Shown here piece by piece: positions 15,112 through 23,015 of a DNA stretch of 64,000 bases. This stretch comes from Embleya sp040629175. Its GTDB lineage: Bacteria > Actinomycetota > Actinomycetes > Streptomycetales > Streptomycetaceae. A model generated the notes under the pieces. The model had not been told where the DNA came from. It saw only the letters and a list, made by a program, of their open reading frames with translations, and did no database searches. The DNA is taken from the NCBI RefSeq assembly GCF_040629175.1, contig NZ_JBEXUX010000017.1:97779-161778 (forward strand), read 5' to 3'. The position numbers and the translations under genes were made by a program. Positions within the stretch are counted from its first letter, which is position 1, and each line of letters starts with the position of its first letter.

Positions 15112-16059
15112 TCAGGCCGTCTTGTCCTCGCCGAACATGTTTTCCAGGCCGCCGCCGAAGGTCTTCAGGAGGCCGTTGAGGTCGACCGTGTCGCCGGGGG
15201 CCGGGGCCTTGGGGGAGACGCCGCCGGGGAGCTTGGAGTACTTGAGGTCGAGGGTGACCTCGTTGGTGCCGTCGCTCTTGTCGTCGGCGGTGAACCGGAC
15301 CGGGAACGGCTTGCCGTTGGCCGCGACGTACATCGTCACGGTCGTGCCGTCCTCGTCCTTGGAGATCAGCGGGATCACCTTGATCCCGTTGATCTCCGTG
15401 GTCGGGCCCTTGGTCATCGGCGGCTCGTCGGACGAGTCCGCGGAGTCGCCCGAGTCGGAATCCGAACCGAACAGCCCGTCCAGCGACGGCGTGCCGCCCT
15501 TGAGCAGGTCCTGGCCGAGCTTGCCGGCCTCGTTGCCGCCGATCTTGATGTACTTGCCCTCGACGAGCTTGGCGCCCTCGGCGAACATCTTGGTGAACTG
15601 CTCGCCCAGCGCCTTGTCCTCGGCCGACTCGGGTGCGCCGGACGACGACGCGGCCTCGGCCCGCTTGCCCAGGTCCAGGACGGTCTGGACGGTGCCGGGC
15701 GCGATCTTGATGTACGTGGTCTTGTCGACCGCGATCAGCTCGAGTGCCTTGTCCTGCAGGGTGACCCGGCCCTCGGCCTGCTCGGCGGTGCCGACCCGGA
15801 TGTCCACGCCGATCGGGAGGTCGTAGATCTTTCCGGTGCCCTCGATGCGCAGGTTCGTGAGGTCCTTGAAGCCGGTCTCGGCCTGCTTGGACAGCGCCTC
15901 CACGGTCAGGCCCTCGTTGGACGGACCCTTCGGGTCGAGCGCGTCGCCACCGGCGGCCGCGGGCTTGAGCGGGTCTCCCGAGGAGGACTCGCCACAGCCG
16001 GCGGCGAGCAGGACCAGCGGAACGGTCAGGACCGCGGCGGATATCCGAAGCGAATGCAC
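15112..16059 (-). CDS. LppX/LprG-like secreted lipoprotein
   Basis: A 315-residue lipoprotein. The signal peptide ends in LLAAGC, predicting lipidation at about residue 22. The mature part follows the LppX/LprAFG pattern: alternating beta strands and a helix forming a half-barrel (SKQAETGFKDLTNLRIEGTG near 58-77, TTYIKIAPGTV, then a C-terminal KVIPLIS--DGTTVTMYVAANGKPFPVRF sheet), which in mycobacteria binds lipids. An acidic Ser/Asp run at about 200-220 is a linker or insertion. Start ATG 16059 (MHSLRISAAV) gives a normal signal peptide. It is followed by the hairpin at 15006-15052 and preceded by the rhomboid gene in the same direction, 90 nt away. Confidence 0.78.
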   Translation of the reverse strand: MHSLRISAAVLTVPLVLLAAGCGESSSGDPLKPAAAGGDALDPKGPSNEGLTVEALSKQAETGFKDLTNLRIEGTGKIYDLPIGVDIRVGTAEQAEGRVTLQDKALELIAVDKTTYIKIAPGTVQTVLDLGKRAEAASSSGAPESAEDKALGEQFTKMFAEGAKLVEGKYIKIGGNEAGKLGQDLLKGGTPSLDGLFGSDSDSGDSADSSDEPPMTKGPTTEINGIKVIPLISKDEDGTTVTMYVAANGKPFPVRFTADDKSDGTNEVTLDLKYSKLPGGVSPKAPAPGDTVDLNGLLKTFGGGLENMFGEDKTA

Positions 16060-16149
16060 AGGTGAACTCCCGATCGAGGACGAGCAAAGGCGTGGTGAGG
16101 AAGCCTGGTAAAGCGTCTACCGAAATGGTATGCAGTCGCGTCCACTGCA

Positions 16150-16755
16150 TTACCCGATGGGCAGGTCGGCGGGCGAGAGCTGTGACACATCGCGTCGACG
16201 GCGGAAGGCGAGGGCCGCCACCACGCCGCCGATCAGCCCGAACAGGTGGCCCTGCCAGGACACTCCCTCCGCGAGCGGGGTGACCCCCATCGCGAACGAA
16301 CTGCCGTAGAAGCCCAACACGCCGAAGCCGATCAGCACATCCAGCACCCGCCGATCGGCGAACCCCCGCACGATCAGGTAGCCGAACAACCCGAAGACCA
16401 GGATGCTCGCGCCCGCCGTGTTCGTGTTGTCCGGTGCGGTCAACCACACGCCGAGGCCGCCGATCACGGTGATCGTGAGCAGTACGGCGAGGAAGCGGGT
16501 GATCCCGCGCAGCGCGGCCAGGAAACCGAGCAACATCAGCGGGAAGGTGTTGGAGACGATGTGTCCGGTGCCGAAGTGCAGGAACGGCGCGCTGAGTACG
16601 TCCGGCAGTTCGTCCGCCCGCCGAGGGGTGACGCCGTGGGTGAGCAACGAGTCGTCGGTCGTGTAGTTGATCAGCTGCACGACCCAGATCGCGCCGACCA
16701 GAACTGCGGTGACCAGGGCCGCGTCGCGGACTCCCGACACGGATATGCGGGACAT
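16150..16755 (-). CDS. Rhomboid-family intramembrane serine protease
   Basis: A 201-residue polytopic membrane protein with about six hydrophobic helices. The HIVSNTFPL segment (about residue 66) matches the conserved His/Asn region of rhomboid helix 2, GASILVFG (about 114) supplies the catalytic Ser, and SWQGHLFGLIGG (about 170) the catalytic His. ATG 16755 has GGGGAGGGG 6 nt upstream; an in-frame start farther upstream lacks such a site. It would cleave single-pass substrates within the membrane. It is divergent from ubiX with a 53-nt gap, so they may share a promoter region. Confidence 0.85.
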   Translation of the reverse strand: MSRISVSGVRDAALVTAVLVGAIWVVQLINYTTDDSLLTHGVTPRRADELPDVLSAPFLHFGTGHIVSNTFPLMLLGFLAALRGITRFLAVLLTITVIGGLGVWLTAPDNTNTAGASILVFGLFGYLIVRGFADRRVLDVLIGFGVLGFYGSSFAMGVTPLAEGVSWQGHLFGLIGGVVAALAFRRRRDVSQLSPADLPIG

Positions 16756-16808
16756 GCAGACCCCTCCCCTGCGGTTGGCAGTACCGCTACGAAGCCACAA
16801 TAGGAGCC

Positions 16809-17471
16809 ATGGACGAGGAGCGGGACAGTACGGGACGACGTCCGTGGACAGTCGGCGTATCGGGAGCCTCCGGTACGCCGTACGCCGCGGCGGTGCTGCG
16901 CGGGCTGCTCGACGCGGGCGAGCAGGTGGACCTGGTGGTCAGCCGGGCGGCCCGGTTGACCCTGCTCGACGAGACCGGCATCGCCTTCCGCGACGCGCAC
17001 TGGCGCGCCGACCTCGCCGCGTGGACCGGGCTCGACGACGCGTTGCTGGACCGCGTCCGCTACTGGGCGGCCGGCGATCTGGGCGCGGGACCCGCGAGCG
17101 GGTCGTATCCGGCCAAGGGCATGGTCGTGGTGCCGGCCAGCACCGCCTCGGTCGCGGGAATCGCGATCGGCCTGTCCAAGGACCTGCTCCAGCGCGCCGC
17201 CGACGTCACCCTCAAGGAGCGTCGCCCGCTCGTCCTGGTGCCGCGCGAGACCCCGCTCACCGGCACCACGCTGCGCCACCTGGTCCGGCTCGACGACGCC
17301 GGCGCGGTGATCCTGCCGGCGTCCCCGGCCTTCTACGCGGGCGCCCAGGACGTGCAGCGCCTGGTCGACTTCGTCGCGGGCAAGGCGCTCGACGTACTCG
17401 GTGTCCCGCACACCCTCTACCGACGGTGGGACGGCGAACTGGGCGGCGCCCGACGCGAGGCGGCCGGGTGA
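16809..17471 (+). CDS. mqnM: UbiX-type flavin prenyltransferase (MqnM)
   Basis: A 220-residue flavoprotein that prenylates FMN with dimethylallyl phosphate to make the cofactor of UbiD enzymes. Visible features are the N-terminal VGVSGASGTPYA FMN-binding loop, the VVVPASTASVAGIAIGLSKDLLQRAAD core with SxAxIA-like Ser, and the C-terminal PLVLVPRETPL loop. It provides the cofactor for MqnL at 5.1 kb; in S. coelicolor the three genes are neighbours. Here other genes were inserted between them. Downstream of the stop are tandem 15-bp repeats and a hairpin. Confidence 0.87.
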   Translation: MDEERDSTGRRPWTVGVSGASGTPYAAAVLRGLLDAGEQVDLVVSRAARLTLLDETGIAFRDAHWRADLAAWTGLDDALLDRVRYWAAGDLGAGPASGSYPAKGMVVVPASTASVAGIAIGLSKDLLQRAADVTLKERRPLVLVPRETPLTGTTLRHLVRLDDAGAVILPASPAFYAGAQDVQRLVDFVAGKALDVLGVPHTLYRRWDGELGGARREAAG

Positions 17472-17521
17472 GGCGCGGCCGAAGACCACCGGTCATCACC
17501 CTCGCCCGAAGAGACCGAACG

Positions 17522-17614
17522 CGAAGACGCCACACCCGGCGAGACCACACCCGGCGAGACCGAACTCGGCGAGACCGAACCCGAGGACACCGAACCCGGA
17601 GAGACCAAAAAGGC
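17522..17614 (+). repeat. 15-bp tandem repeats downstream of ubiX
   Basis: At least five imperfect copies of a 15-bp unit, CGAGACCGAACCCGG and variants, run from about 17525 to 17614 (clear unit starts at 17540, 17555, 17570, 17585 and 17600). In the frame one base off from ubiX they read as repeated Arg/Pro/Asn-rich pentapeptides, so slipped-strand extension or a lost C-terminal tail is possible. They end in the hairpin at 17610. Confidence 0.8.
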
Positions 17615-17635
17615 CCCCGTGGTGACGGGAGCCTT
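17610..17635 (-). terminator. Bidirectional intrinsic terminator
   Basis: Arms AAGGC-CCCGT and ACGGG-GCCTT pair around GGTG with one mismatch. On the reverse strand the stem is followed by TTTTT, 28 nt past the stop of the small 44-residue gene, which supports that gene being real. It can also close ubiX. Confidence 0.75.
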
Positions 17636-17662
17636 GGCGGTCTTGCCGGATCTGCCGGGCGA

Positions 17663-17797
17663 TCAGCGCCCGGACTTGCGGCGGCCGACCAGACGCTTCA
17701 CACGCTTGAGCGTGTTCGACGGTTGGGTGGCACGTGAGCGTTCCGCAATGGCATGCAGTTCCTGCATGTGTGCGCGGGCCATCTCCAGGGTGTACAC
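17663..17797 (-). CDS. 44-residue basic small protein
   Basis: A short gene on the reverse strand: GTG 17797, GGGGAG about 8 nt upstream, product beginning MYTLEMARAHMQELH and ending in a very basic KRVKRLVGRRKSGR tail. Predicted to be one amphipathic helix followed by a nucleic-acid- or membrane-binding basic end. An intrinsic terminator lies 28 nt after the stop, and the start faces the divergent Lrp gene across a palindrome, so both ends of a transcription unit are present. I do not recognise a named family. Similar tiny genes next to Lrp/AsnC regulators occur in streptomycetes as far as I recall. Confidence 0.6.
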   Translation of the reverse strand: MYTLEMARAHMQELHAIAERSRATQPSNTLKRVKRLVGRRKSGR

Positions 17798-17850
17798 GGT
17801 GTCGTCTCCCCACGAATCGTCATCGGAGGCTTGTAGCTCCCGATGCCTTT

Positions 17851-17869
17851 GATTCTAAGGGTTAGAATC
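17851..17869. promoter_or_regulatory. Palindrome between small gene and Lrp gene
   Basis: GATTCTAA-GGG-TTAGAATC is a perfect 8-bp inverted repeat in an unusually AT-rich spot (17851-17869), in the divergent gap. Lrp/AsnC proteins usually bind AT-rich palindromes at their own promoters, so this is the likely autoregulatory operator and may also serve the small gene. Confidence 0.6.
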
Positions 17870-17977
17870 AGAATCGTCCAATGAATTACAGGCTTGACCC
17901 GGGTTTGCACCTTCGCCATGTCGCAGACCCCTGAACGCCCCCCGCTGGACACCATCGATTACCTGGAGGAAACGGAC

Positions 17978-18436
17978 ATGGATGCCGTCGACCGCAAGCT
18001 GATCCAGGCGCTGCGCGGCAACGGACGGGCCTCGTACGCCGAGCTGGGCCGACTCGTCGGCCTGTCCGGCCCGAGCGTCACCGATCGCATCAACCGGCTC
18101 GAACAGGCCGGCGTGATCACCGGCTACCGGGCCTCCGTCGACCCGGTCTCGCTCGGTCTGGGGGTGACCGCGCTGATCGGGATCCAGCTCTCCGACGCGG
18201 CCGACCACGACGACGTCAGCCGCCGACTGCGCGACCTGGACGAGATCGAGGACTGCTGGTTCATCGCCGGCGACGACTCGTTCATGCTCAAGGTCCGGGT
18301 CTCGGACATGGAGGGGCTGGAGAACGTGGTCCGGCGCCTGTCCGGCACCCGCGGCGTGGCCCGCACCCGCACCACCGTGGTGCTCTCCACCAAATGGGAG
18401 TACCGCGCGGCCGAGCTGCCCGAACCGACGGAGTAG
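17978..18436 (+). CDS. Lrp/AsnC-family regulator
   Basis: A 152-residue regulator: an N-terminal AsnC HTH (LIQALRGNGRASYAELGR, then VTDRINRLEQAGVITGY) followed by a RAM (ligand-binding) domain with ALIGIQL, the DCWFIAGDDSFMLKV strand and a VVLSTKWEY end. ATG 17978 has GGAGG about 8 nt upstream; starts 20 and 28 codons earlier are open but unlike the family N-terminus. It lies directly before mqnE and the dehydratase, as in S. coelicolor where an Lrp gene borders the menaquinone cluster. Control of the adjacent amino-acid dehydratase is plausible. Confidence 0.85.
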   Translation: MDAVDRKLIQALRGNGRASYAELGRLVGLSGPSVTDRINRLEQAGVITGYRASVDPVSLGLGVTALIGIQLSDAADHDDVSRRLRDLDEIEDCWFIAGDDSFMLKVRVSDMEGLENVVRRLSGTRGVARTRTTVVLSTKWEYRAAELPEPTE

Positions 18437-18517
18437 CCGCACGGTCGGCGTGCACGACGGTCCGCGAGCCCACCGCACCCCCTCGACGTGCCCGGATCCC
18501 CTCGTAGGGTGGCGGAC

Positions 18518-19477
18518 ATGACGAACCTGGTGACTCTCGAAGACCTTCGGGCCGCACGCGAACGCATCGCCGGCACGGCCGTACGCACCCCGCTGCTGCC
18601 GTCCCTGCACGGTGACGCGGACCGACCGCTGTGGCTCAAGCCGGAGAGCCTCCAGCCGATCGGCGCGTTCAAGATCCGCGGCGCGTACAACGCGATCGCG
18701 GCCTTGACCGACGCCGAGCGCTCGCGCGGGGTCGTCGCACACTCCAGCGGCAACCACGCGCAGGCCGTGGCCTACGCGGCCCGCCTGTTCGGTGCCCGAG
18801 CGGTGATCGTGATGCCGGACACCACACCGACCGTCAAGATCGAGGCCACCCGCGCGCTGGGCGCCGAGGTGGTCATCGTCACCCCGGACCGGCGCGACAC
18901 CGCCGCCGGCGAGTTGGCCGCCGAGCACGGCTACGCGTTCGTACCGCCCTACGACGACGCGCGGATCATCGCCGGCCAGGGCACCACCGGCCTGGAGATC
19001 GTCGAGGACCTGCCCACCGCGGACACCGTGCTGGTCCCGGTCAGCGGCGGCGGCCTGATCTCCGGCATCGCCGCCGCGGTCAAGCTGACCAGCCCGGGCA
19101 CCAAGGTGATCGGCGTCGAGCCGGAACTGGCCGCCGACGCGGTCGAGTCCTTCCGTACCGGCGTGCGCACCGCGTGGTCCACCGCCGACACCTACCGCAC
19201 CATCGCCGACGGCCTGCGCACCACCTCGGTCGGCGTGCTGCCGTTCGCGCACATCCAGGCGTACGTGGACGACATCGTCACGGTGACCGAGGAGCAGATC
19301 CGCGAGGCGATGCGCTTCCTGGGTCGACGCGCCCGGCTGGTCGCCGAACCCGCCGGCGCGGTGGCCACCGCGGCCTACCTCTTCCGCAAGGACGCGCTGC
19401 CCGCCGGCCGCGAGCACGTCGCCGTGGTCAGCGGCGGCAACGTCGACCCGGCACTGTACGCCGAGGTGATGGCCTGA
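18518..19477 (+). CDS. PLP-dependent threonine/serine dehydratase
   Basis: A 319-residue fold-type II PLP enzyme. The Schiff-base Lys lies in GAFKIRGAY (about residue 50), substrate loop SSGNHAQAVA near 77, PLP-phosphate glycine loop GGGLISGI about 172, and a C-terminal VVSGGNVDP. It has no ACT domain, unlike the second dehydratase at 35.5 kb, so it is probably catabolic (Thr/Ser to 2-oxo acid and ammonia) or a serine racemase-like enzyme. ATG 18518 has a weak AGGGTGG upstream. It lies 81 nt after the Lrp gene and may be under its control. Confidence 0.85.
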   Translation: MTNLVTLEDLRAARERIAGTAVRTPLLPSLHGDADRPLWLKPESLQPIGAFKIRGAYNAIAALTDAERSRGVVAHSSGNHAQAVAYAARLFGARAVIVMPDTTPTVKIEATRALGAEVVIVTPDRRDTAAGELAAEHGYAFVPPYDDARIIAGQGTTGLEIVEDLPTADTVLVPVSGGGLISGIAAAVKLTSPGTKVIGVEPELAADAVESFRTGVRTAWSTADTYRTIADGLRTTSVGVLPFAHIQAYVDDIVTVTEEQIREAMRFLGRRARLVAEPAGAVATAAYLFRKDALPAGREHVAVVSGGNVDPALYAEVMA

Positions 19478-19557
19478 GCGGACGCCCGGCACACCGGGCG
19501 TAACCTCGTACGAGCCGTGCAGCGGCAAACGAGAAGATCTAGAGGGAGTGCCGACAC

Positions 19558-20721
19558 ATGGACGCGGGCCTGCGCAAGGAGATCGAGGACAAGGTTTTCG
19601 CCGGGGAGCGCCTCAGTCGTGAGGACGGCATCGCGCTCTACGCGAGCGACGACCTGGCGTGGCTCGGCTGGCTCGCGCACCACGTGCGGACGGTGAAGAA
19701 CGGCGACAAGGTCCACTTCAACGTCAACCGCCACCTCAACATGACCAACGTGTGCAACGCGTCGTGTGCCTACTGCTCGTTCCAGCGCAAGCCGGGCGAA
19801 AAGGACGCGTACACGATGCGGATCGAGGAGGCCGTGCGGCTCGCGAAGGAGATGGAGCCGGACGGGATCACCGAACTGCACATCGTCAACGGCCTGCACC
19901 CCACCCTCCCGTGGCGCTACTACCCGAGGTCGCTCAGCGCGCTCAAGGAGGTGCTGCCGAACGTCGCGCTCAAGGCGTTCACCGCGACCGAGATCCACTG
20001 GTTCGAGAAGATCTCCGGCCTGTCCGCGTCGGACATCCTGGACGAACTGATGGACGCGGGCCTGGAGTCGCTCACCGGCGGCGGCGCGGAGATCTTCGAC
20101 TGGGAGATCCGGCAGCACATCGTGGACCACGACACGCACTGGGAGGACTGGTCGCGGATCCACCGGCTCGCGCACTCCAAGGGCCTCAAGACCCCGTGCA
20201 CGATGCTCTACGGCCACATCGAGGAGCCCCGGCACCGGGTCGACCACGTCATCCGGCTGCGCGAACTCCAGGACGAGACCGGCGGCTTCCAGGTCTTCAT
20301 CCCGCTGCGCTACCAGCACGACTTCCACGACAGCAAGGACGGCATCGTCCGCAACCGGCTCCAGGCCCGGACCGAGATGGCCACCGGCGCCGAGGCGCTC
20401 AAGGTGTTCGCGGTCTCCCGGCTGATGTTCGACAACGTTCCGCACGTGAAGTGCTTCTGGGTCATGCACGGCCTGGCCACCGCGCAACTCGCGCTCAACC
20501 ACGGCGCGGACGACCTGGACGGGTCGGTCGTGGAGTACAAGATCACCCACGACGCGGACGACTTCGGCACGCCGAACAAGATGACCCGCGACGACCTGCT
20601 GGAGCTGATCCGCGACGCCGGCTTCCGCCCGGTCGAGCGCAACACCCGCTACGAGACGCTGCGCGAGTACGAGGGCCCGGACCCGGCCCGGCGGGACGTG
20701 CCGCAGCCGATGAAGCTCTGA
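19558..20721 (+). CDS. mqnE: Aminofutalosine synthase MqnE
   Basis: A 387-residue radical-SAM enzyme that couples the chorismate-derived 3-enolpyruvyl-benzoate with SAM to give aminofutalosine, the first-ring step of the futalosine menaquinone pathway. The CNASCAYC motif (Cys-x3-Cys-x2-Cys, about residues 66-73) binds the 4Fe-4S cluster; ELHIVNGLHP and TGGGAEIFD are conserved MqnE/MqnC-family blocks, and the family length fits. GGGAG lies about 9 nt before ATG 19558. Its presence with mqnP, mqnL and ubiX confirms that the host makes menaquinone by the futalosine route rather than the classical Men route. Confidence 0.93.
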   Translation: MDAGLRKEIEDKVFAGERLSREDGIALYASDDLAWLGWLAHHVRTVKNGDKVHFNVNRHLNMTNVCNASCAYCSFQRKPGEKDAYTMRIEEAVRLAKEMEPDGITELHIVNGLHPTLPWRYYPRSLSALKEVLPNVALKAFTATEIHWFEKISGLSASDILDELMDAGLESLTGGGAEIFDWEIRQHIVDHDTHWEDWSRIHRLAHSKGLKTPCTMLYGHIEEPRHRVDHVIRLRELQDETGGFQVFIPLRYQHDFHDSKDGIVRNRLQARTEMATGAEALKVFAVSRLMFDNVPHVKCFWVMHGLATAQLALNHGADDLDGSVVEYKITHDADDFGTPNKMTRDDLLELIRDAGFRPVERNTRYETLREYEGPDPARRDVPQPMKL

Positions 20722-20762
20722 TCTCGCACCGGCGACATCGGTAGGGCACGGGGGAGGGCGTG

Positions 20763-21234
20763 ATGGGGGACACCGCGCGTGCGGCCGCCGCCCGATTCCT
20801 GCGGGAGGCGGGGACGGCGGGCGCATCGGCCCTGCTGCGGCTGTATCCGCTGTGGCCGGCGACCTGGACGAATACGAGGACGACGATCGTCCACCGCCGC
20901 CGGACGCGTGGTGCCAGGTGCGGATCGGCGCGTTGTCCGGGACATCGACCCGGTGCCGGCCGCGCGCGACGGCCGGGTCCGCGGTTGGTACCGCGACGTC
21001 GGCCCGGAGCCGTTCGCGGTCGGCACCGGTCCGTCCACCCTCGCCTTCGCGTCGTGGATGATCACCCGGGTCCGGGCCTACGACCGCGAGTTCGCGCTCA
21101 CCCGCGACTACGACGGCCTGGCCGAGATCATGACCGCCGTGCCGGGCACCCTGGATCCGATCACGGTCGAGGGGCCCGCCCCCTACCGGCCGAACGTGTT
21201 CGACGATCAGCCCGGAGGGCTGCTGGATGGCTGA
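20763..21234 (+). pseudogene. SUKH-4-like protein gene broken by two frameshifts
   Basis: Three successive frames each carry GC-rich-coding text that would join into one protein: ATG 20763 onward (ending near LYPLWPATW), then a second frame from about 20852 (DLDEYEDDDRPPP...) and a third from about 20930 (VRDIDPVP...GWYRDVGPEPFAVGTG, then LAFASWMITRVRAYD). The last frame matches the LAFTMWVIGRM-type segment of the intact neighbour, so the joined product resembles a single SUKH-4 immunity-like domain. Two shifts in about 80 bp point to a decayed gene or to sequencing error. Its end overlaps the start of the next gene by 8 nt. No single frame gives a complete domain. Confidence 0.55.
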
Positions 21235-22297
21235 CGCACTGCGTATCCCGCTCACCCGGACGGACGCCGAGGAGTGGTTCGCCGAGGTGATCCGGTACGA
21301 CCTGCCCGAGGTCGGGCACGAGCCCACCCGGCGCTTCCTGGCCGAGGTCGGACTGCCGCGCGAGGCCGCGCTGATCCGGTTCGATCCGGGCGGCTTCCGG
21401 GACGGACTGATCGTGCTCGGCGCGTACGGCTCGCCGCGTACCTCGCCCCGGGCGGTGCTGCTCGACGGCACGACCGGTCGGGTCTTCGCCGAGGAGCGGT
21501 CGGCCCACGGCCGGGAGCCGATGTCGATGGATGTGTCCACCCTGGTGCGCAACGCCGGTCTGGTGGAGGCGATCCGGACCGGTCGCGGCCCGGTGCGCAC
21601 CGGCGAGGACCTGATCGATCTGCTCGGCGAGACCGAACCCGAGCTGGATCCGCGGAACTCGTTCTGGCACACCTCCTTCGCACTGTGGCAACTGCGTCGG
21701 GCGGCGGTGCCGGGCGAGGGCCTGGCGGTGCGGATCACGCCCGAGATGCTCGACTTGGTGTACGAGAACGAGTTCTCCGGCTACGAGGAACAGCACCTGC
21801 CGGCCGCGATCGTGCACGAGCCGACCCGACGCTTCCTGCTCGACATCGGGCTGATCGACGCGTGGGCGTACCTGGACATGCGCAGCGACGACAAACCGCT
21901 GCCGACCCTGGCCGAGTTGATCGCCGAGCGCCGGGCGGACTGGGACGACGAACCGGAGCCGCCGCCGGACGCGGAGCACCTGGTCGTGCTCGGCTATGTC
22001 AGCGAGGACGGCGACCTGCTCGTGGACGGTCGTACCGGGGTGGTTCGGCGCTGGTACACCGGTGCCGACGAGCCGGGGATGGACACGCTCAACACCGATC
22101 TGTCCACGCTCGCCTTCACCATGTGGGTGATCGGGCGGATGCGCCGGCAGGGCGAACGCTTCGGGATCCGCATCCACGACGTGTGGGAGCCGATCGTGGT
22201 CGACCTGCTGTCCTCGGTCGATCCGCTCGCGTGGGCCGAGCCGGGCAGTTACTGGGAGAACATGATCCTGGACGGCGTCCACGGGCTCGGCCCGTGA
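21227..22297 (+). CDS. Two-domain SUKH-4-like protein
   Basis: A 356-residue soluble protein built of two related halves. Both contain HEPTRRFL-(A/L)-(E/D)-(V/I)GL (about residues 29 and 192), a GxxxDGxxVLG/YLVVLGY strand, a GxxGRV turn and an A-F-WxxxRxR helix (FALWQLRR; FTMWVIGRMRR). This is the pattern of SUKH-4 proteins, many of which are immunity proteins against contact-dependent nuclease toxins. No toxin gene is visible nearby. ATG 21227 is preceded by GGAGGG. The first copy immediately upstream is frameshifted, so this may be the surviving member of a duplicated pair. Function beyond the fold is not shown. Confidence 0.7.
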   Translation: MADALRIPLTRTDAEEWFAEVIRYDLPEVGHEPTRRFLAEVGLPREAALIRFDPGGFRDGLIVLGAYGSPRTSPRAVLLDGTTGRVFAEERSAHGREPMSMDVSTLVRNAGLVEAIRTGRGPVRTGEDLIDLLGETEPELDPRNSFWHTSFALWQLRRAAVPGEGLAVRITPEMLDLVYENEFSGYEEQHLPAAIVHEPTRRFLLDIGLIDAWAYLDMRSDDKPLPTLAELIAERRADWDDEPEPPPDAEHLVVLGYVSEDGDLLVDGRTGVVRRWYTGADEPGMDTLNTDLSTLAFTMWVIGRMRRQGERFGIRIHDVWEPIVVDLLSSVDPLAWAEPGSYWENMILDGVHGLGP

Positions 22298-22410
22298 CGC
22301 GTGGCGGGGCCCGGCTCCGCGCTCCGAATCCGGGATGCTTGACTGGAGGGGACGGCCCGACTCGCGTCGACCGCCACCCGTACGTACCGCTCTGGCCAGG
22401 GGAACCGAAG

Positions 22411-22725
22411 GTGACCATGTCGAATCCCACGCTGCGTTACTCGCTCTACCGACTCGGCATCTTCGCCGCGCTGTTCGCCGTGGTCATGGTCGTGTTCGCG
22501 CTCTTCGACCTGGACCGCAGTGGGAACGTTTTCATCGCGATCGCCGTCGCGGCGGCCGGGTCGGCGGTGATCAGCTACAAGTTCCTGAACGCGGAGCGGG
22601 ACGCGATGTCCGAGGCGCTGTACGAGCGGGTGCAGCGGGCGAAGCAGCGGATCGCCGAGGACAACCGCGCCGAGGACGAGGCGGTGGCCGCCCCGGTCAC
22701 CCGGATCGCCAAGGAAGCCTCCTAG
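22411..22725 (+). CDS. DUF4229 small membrane protein
   Basis: A 104-residue protein with two adjacent transmembrane helices (about residues 12-32 and 40-58) followed by a charged helix (ERVQRAKQRIAEDNRAEDE) and a short tail, as in DUF4229 proteins of streptomycetes. GTG 22411 is preferred because AGGGGA lies 7 nt upstream; ATG 22417 is also in frame. It follows the SUKH gene after 113 nt in the same direction. The family is uncharacterised; in S. coelicolor a DUF4229 gene is close to mqnE. Confidence 0.75.
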   Translation: MTMSNPTLRYSLYRLGIFAALFAVVMVVFALFDLDRSGNVFIAIAVAAAGSAVISYKFLNAERDAMSEALYERVQRAKQRIAEDNRAEDEAVAAPVTRIAKEAS

Positions 22726-22904
22726 GCTGCCGAGTTCGCGAGCCTCCGAGCCTCCGGGCCCGGGATTTCGTGGGGTTTCGCCGCCTTGTCGAGGTCGGGG
22801 AAGCCGCTTAAGCGAGGTGTGGCCGGCGGTGTCCGTGGGTGTCCGGCGGTGTCCGTTCCGTAATTCTTTGCGTTTATCGGTTTAGTGTCGCTATCCTCAC
22901 TCTC

Positions 22905-23015
22905 ATGTTTGGTGCAGGCGACACGCAGTTGACGGACGCGGCGGTGGGTTTCCCGCTCGTGTCCCGTCGGCACGTCGACCTGGGCCGTTGCGCCACCGCG
23001 CTGTGTTGCGGCTGA
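22905..23015 (+). CDS. Cysteine-rich leader peptide of the RRHVDLxR family
   Basis: A 36-codon (or shorter) ORF whose C-terminus reads SRRHVDLGRCATALCCG. This matches the actinobacterial leader-peptide signature R-x-HVDL-x-R-x-x-x-A-x-C, found upstream of sulfur and amino-acid uptake genes. Three Cys codons (29, 34 and 35) lie near the stop, as in cysteine-responsive attenuation described for mycobacteria. The start is uncertain: ATG 22905 has no clear Shine-Dalgarno, and the GTG at 22959 gives an 18-residue peptide of the usual length. The ORF lies 212 nt before the transporter gene in the same direction. Ribosome stalling at the Cys codons when Cys-tRNA is scarce would change folding of the spacer. 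Confidence 0.7.
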   Translation: MFGAGDTQLTDAAVGFPLVSRRHVDLGRCATALCCG

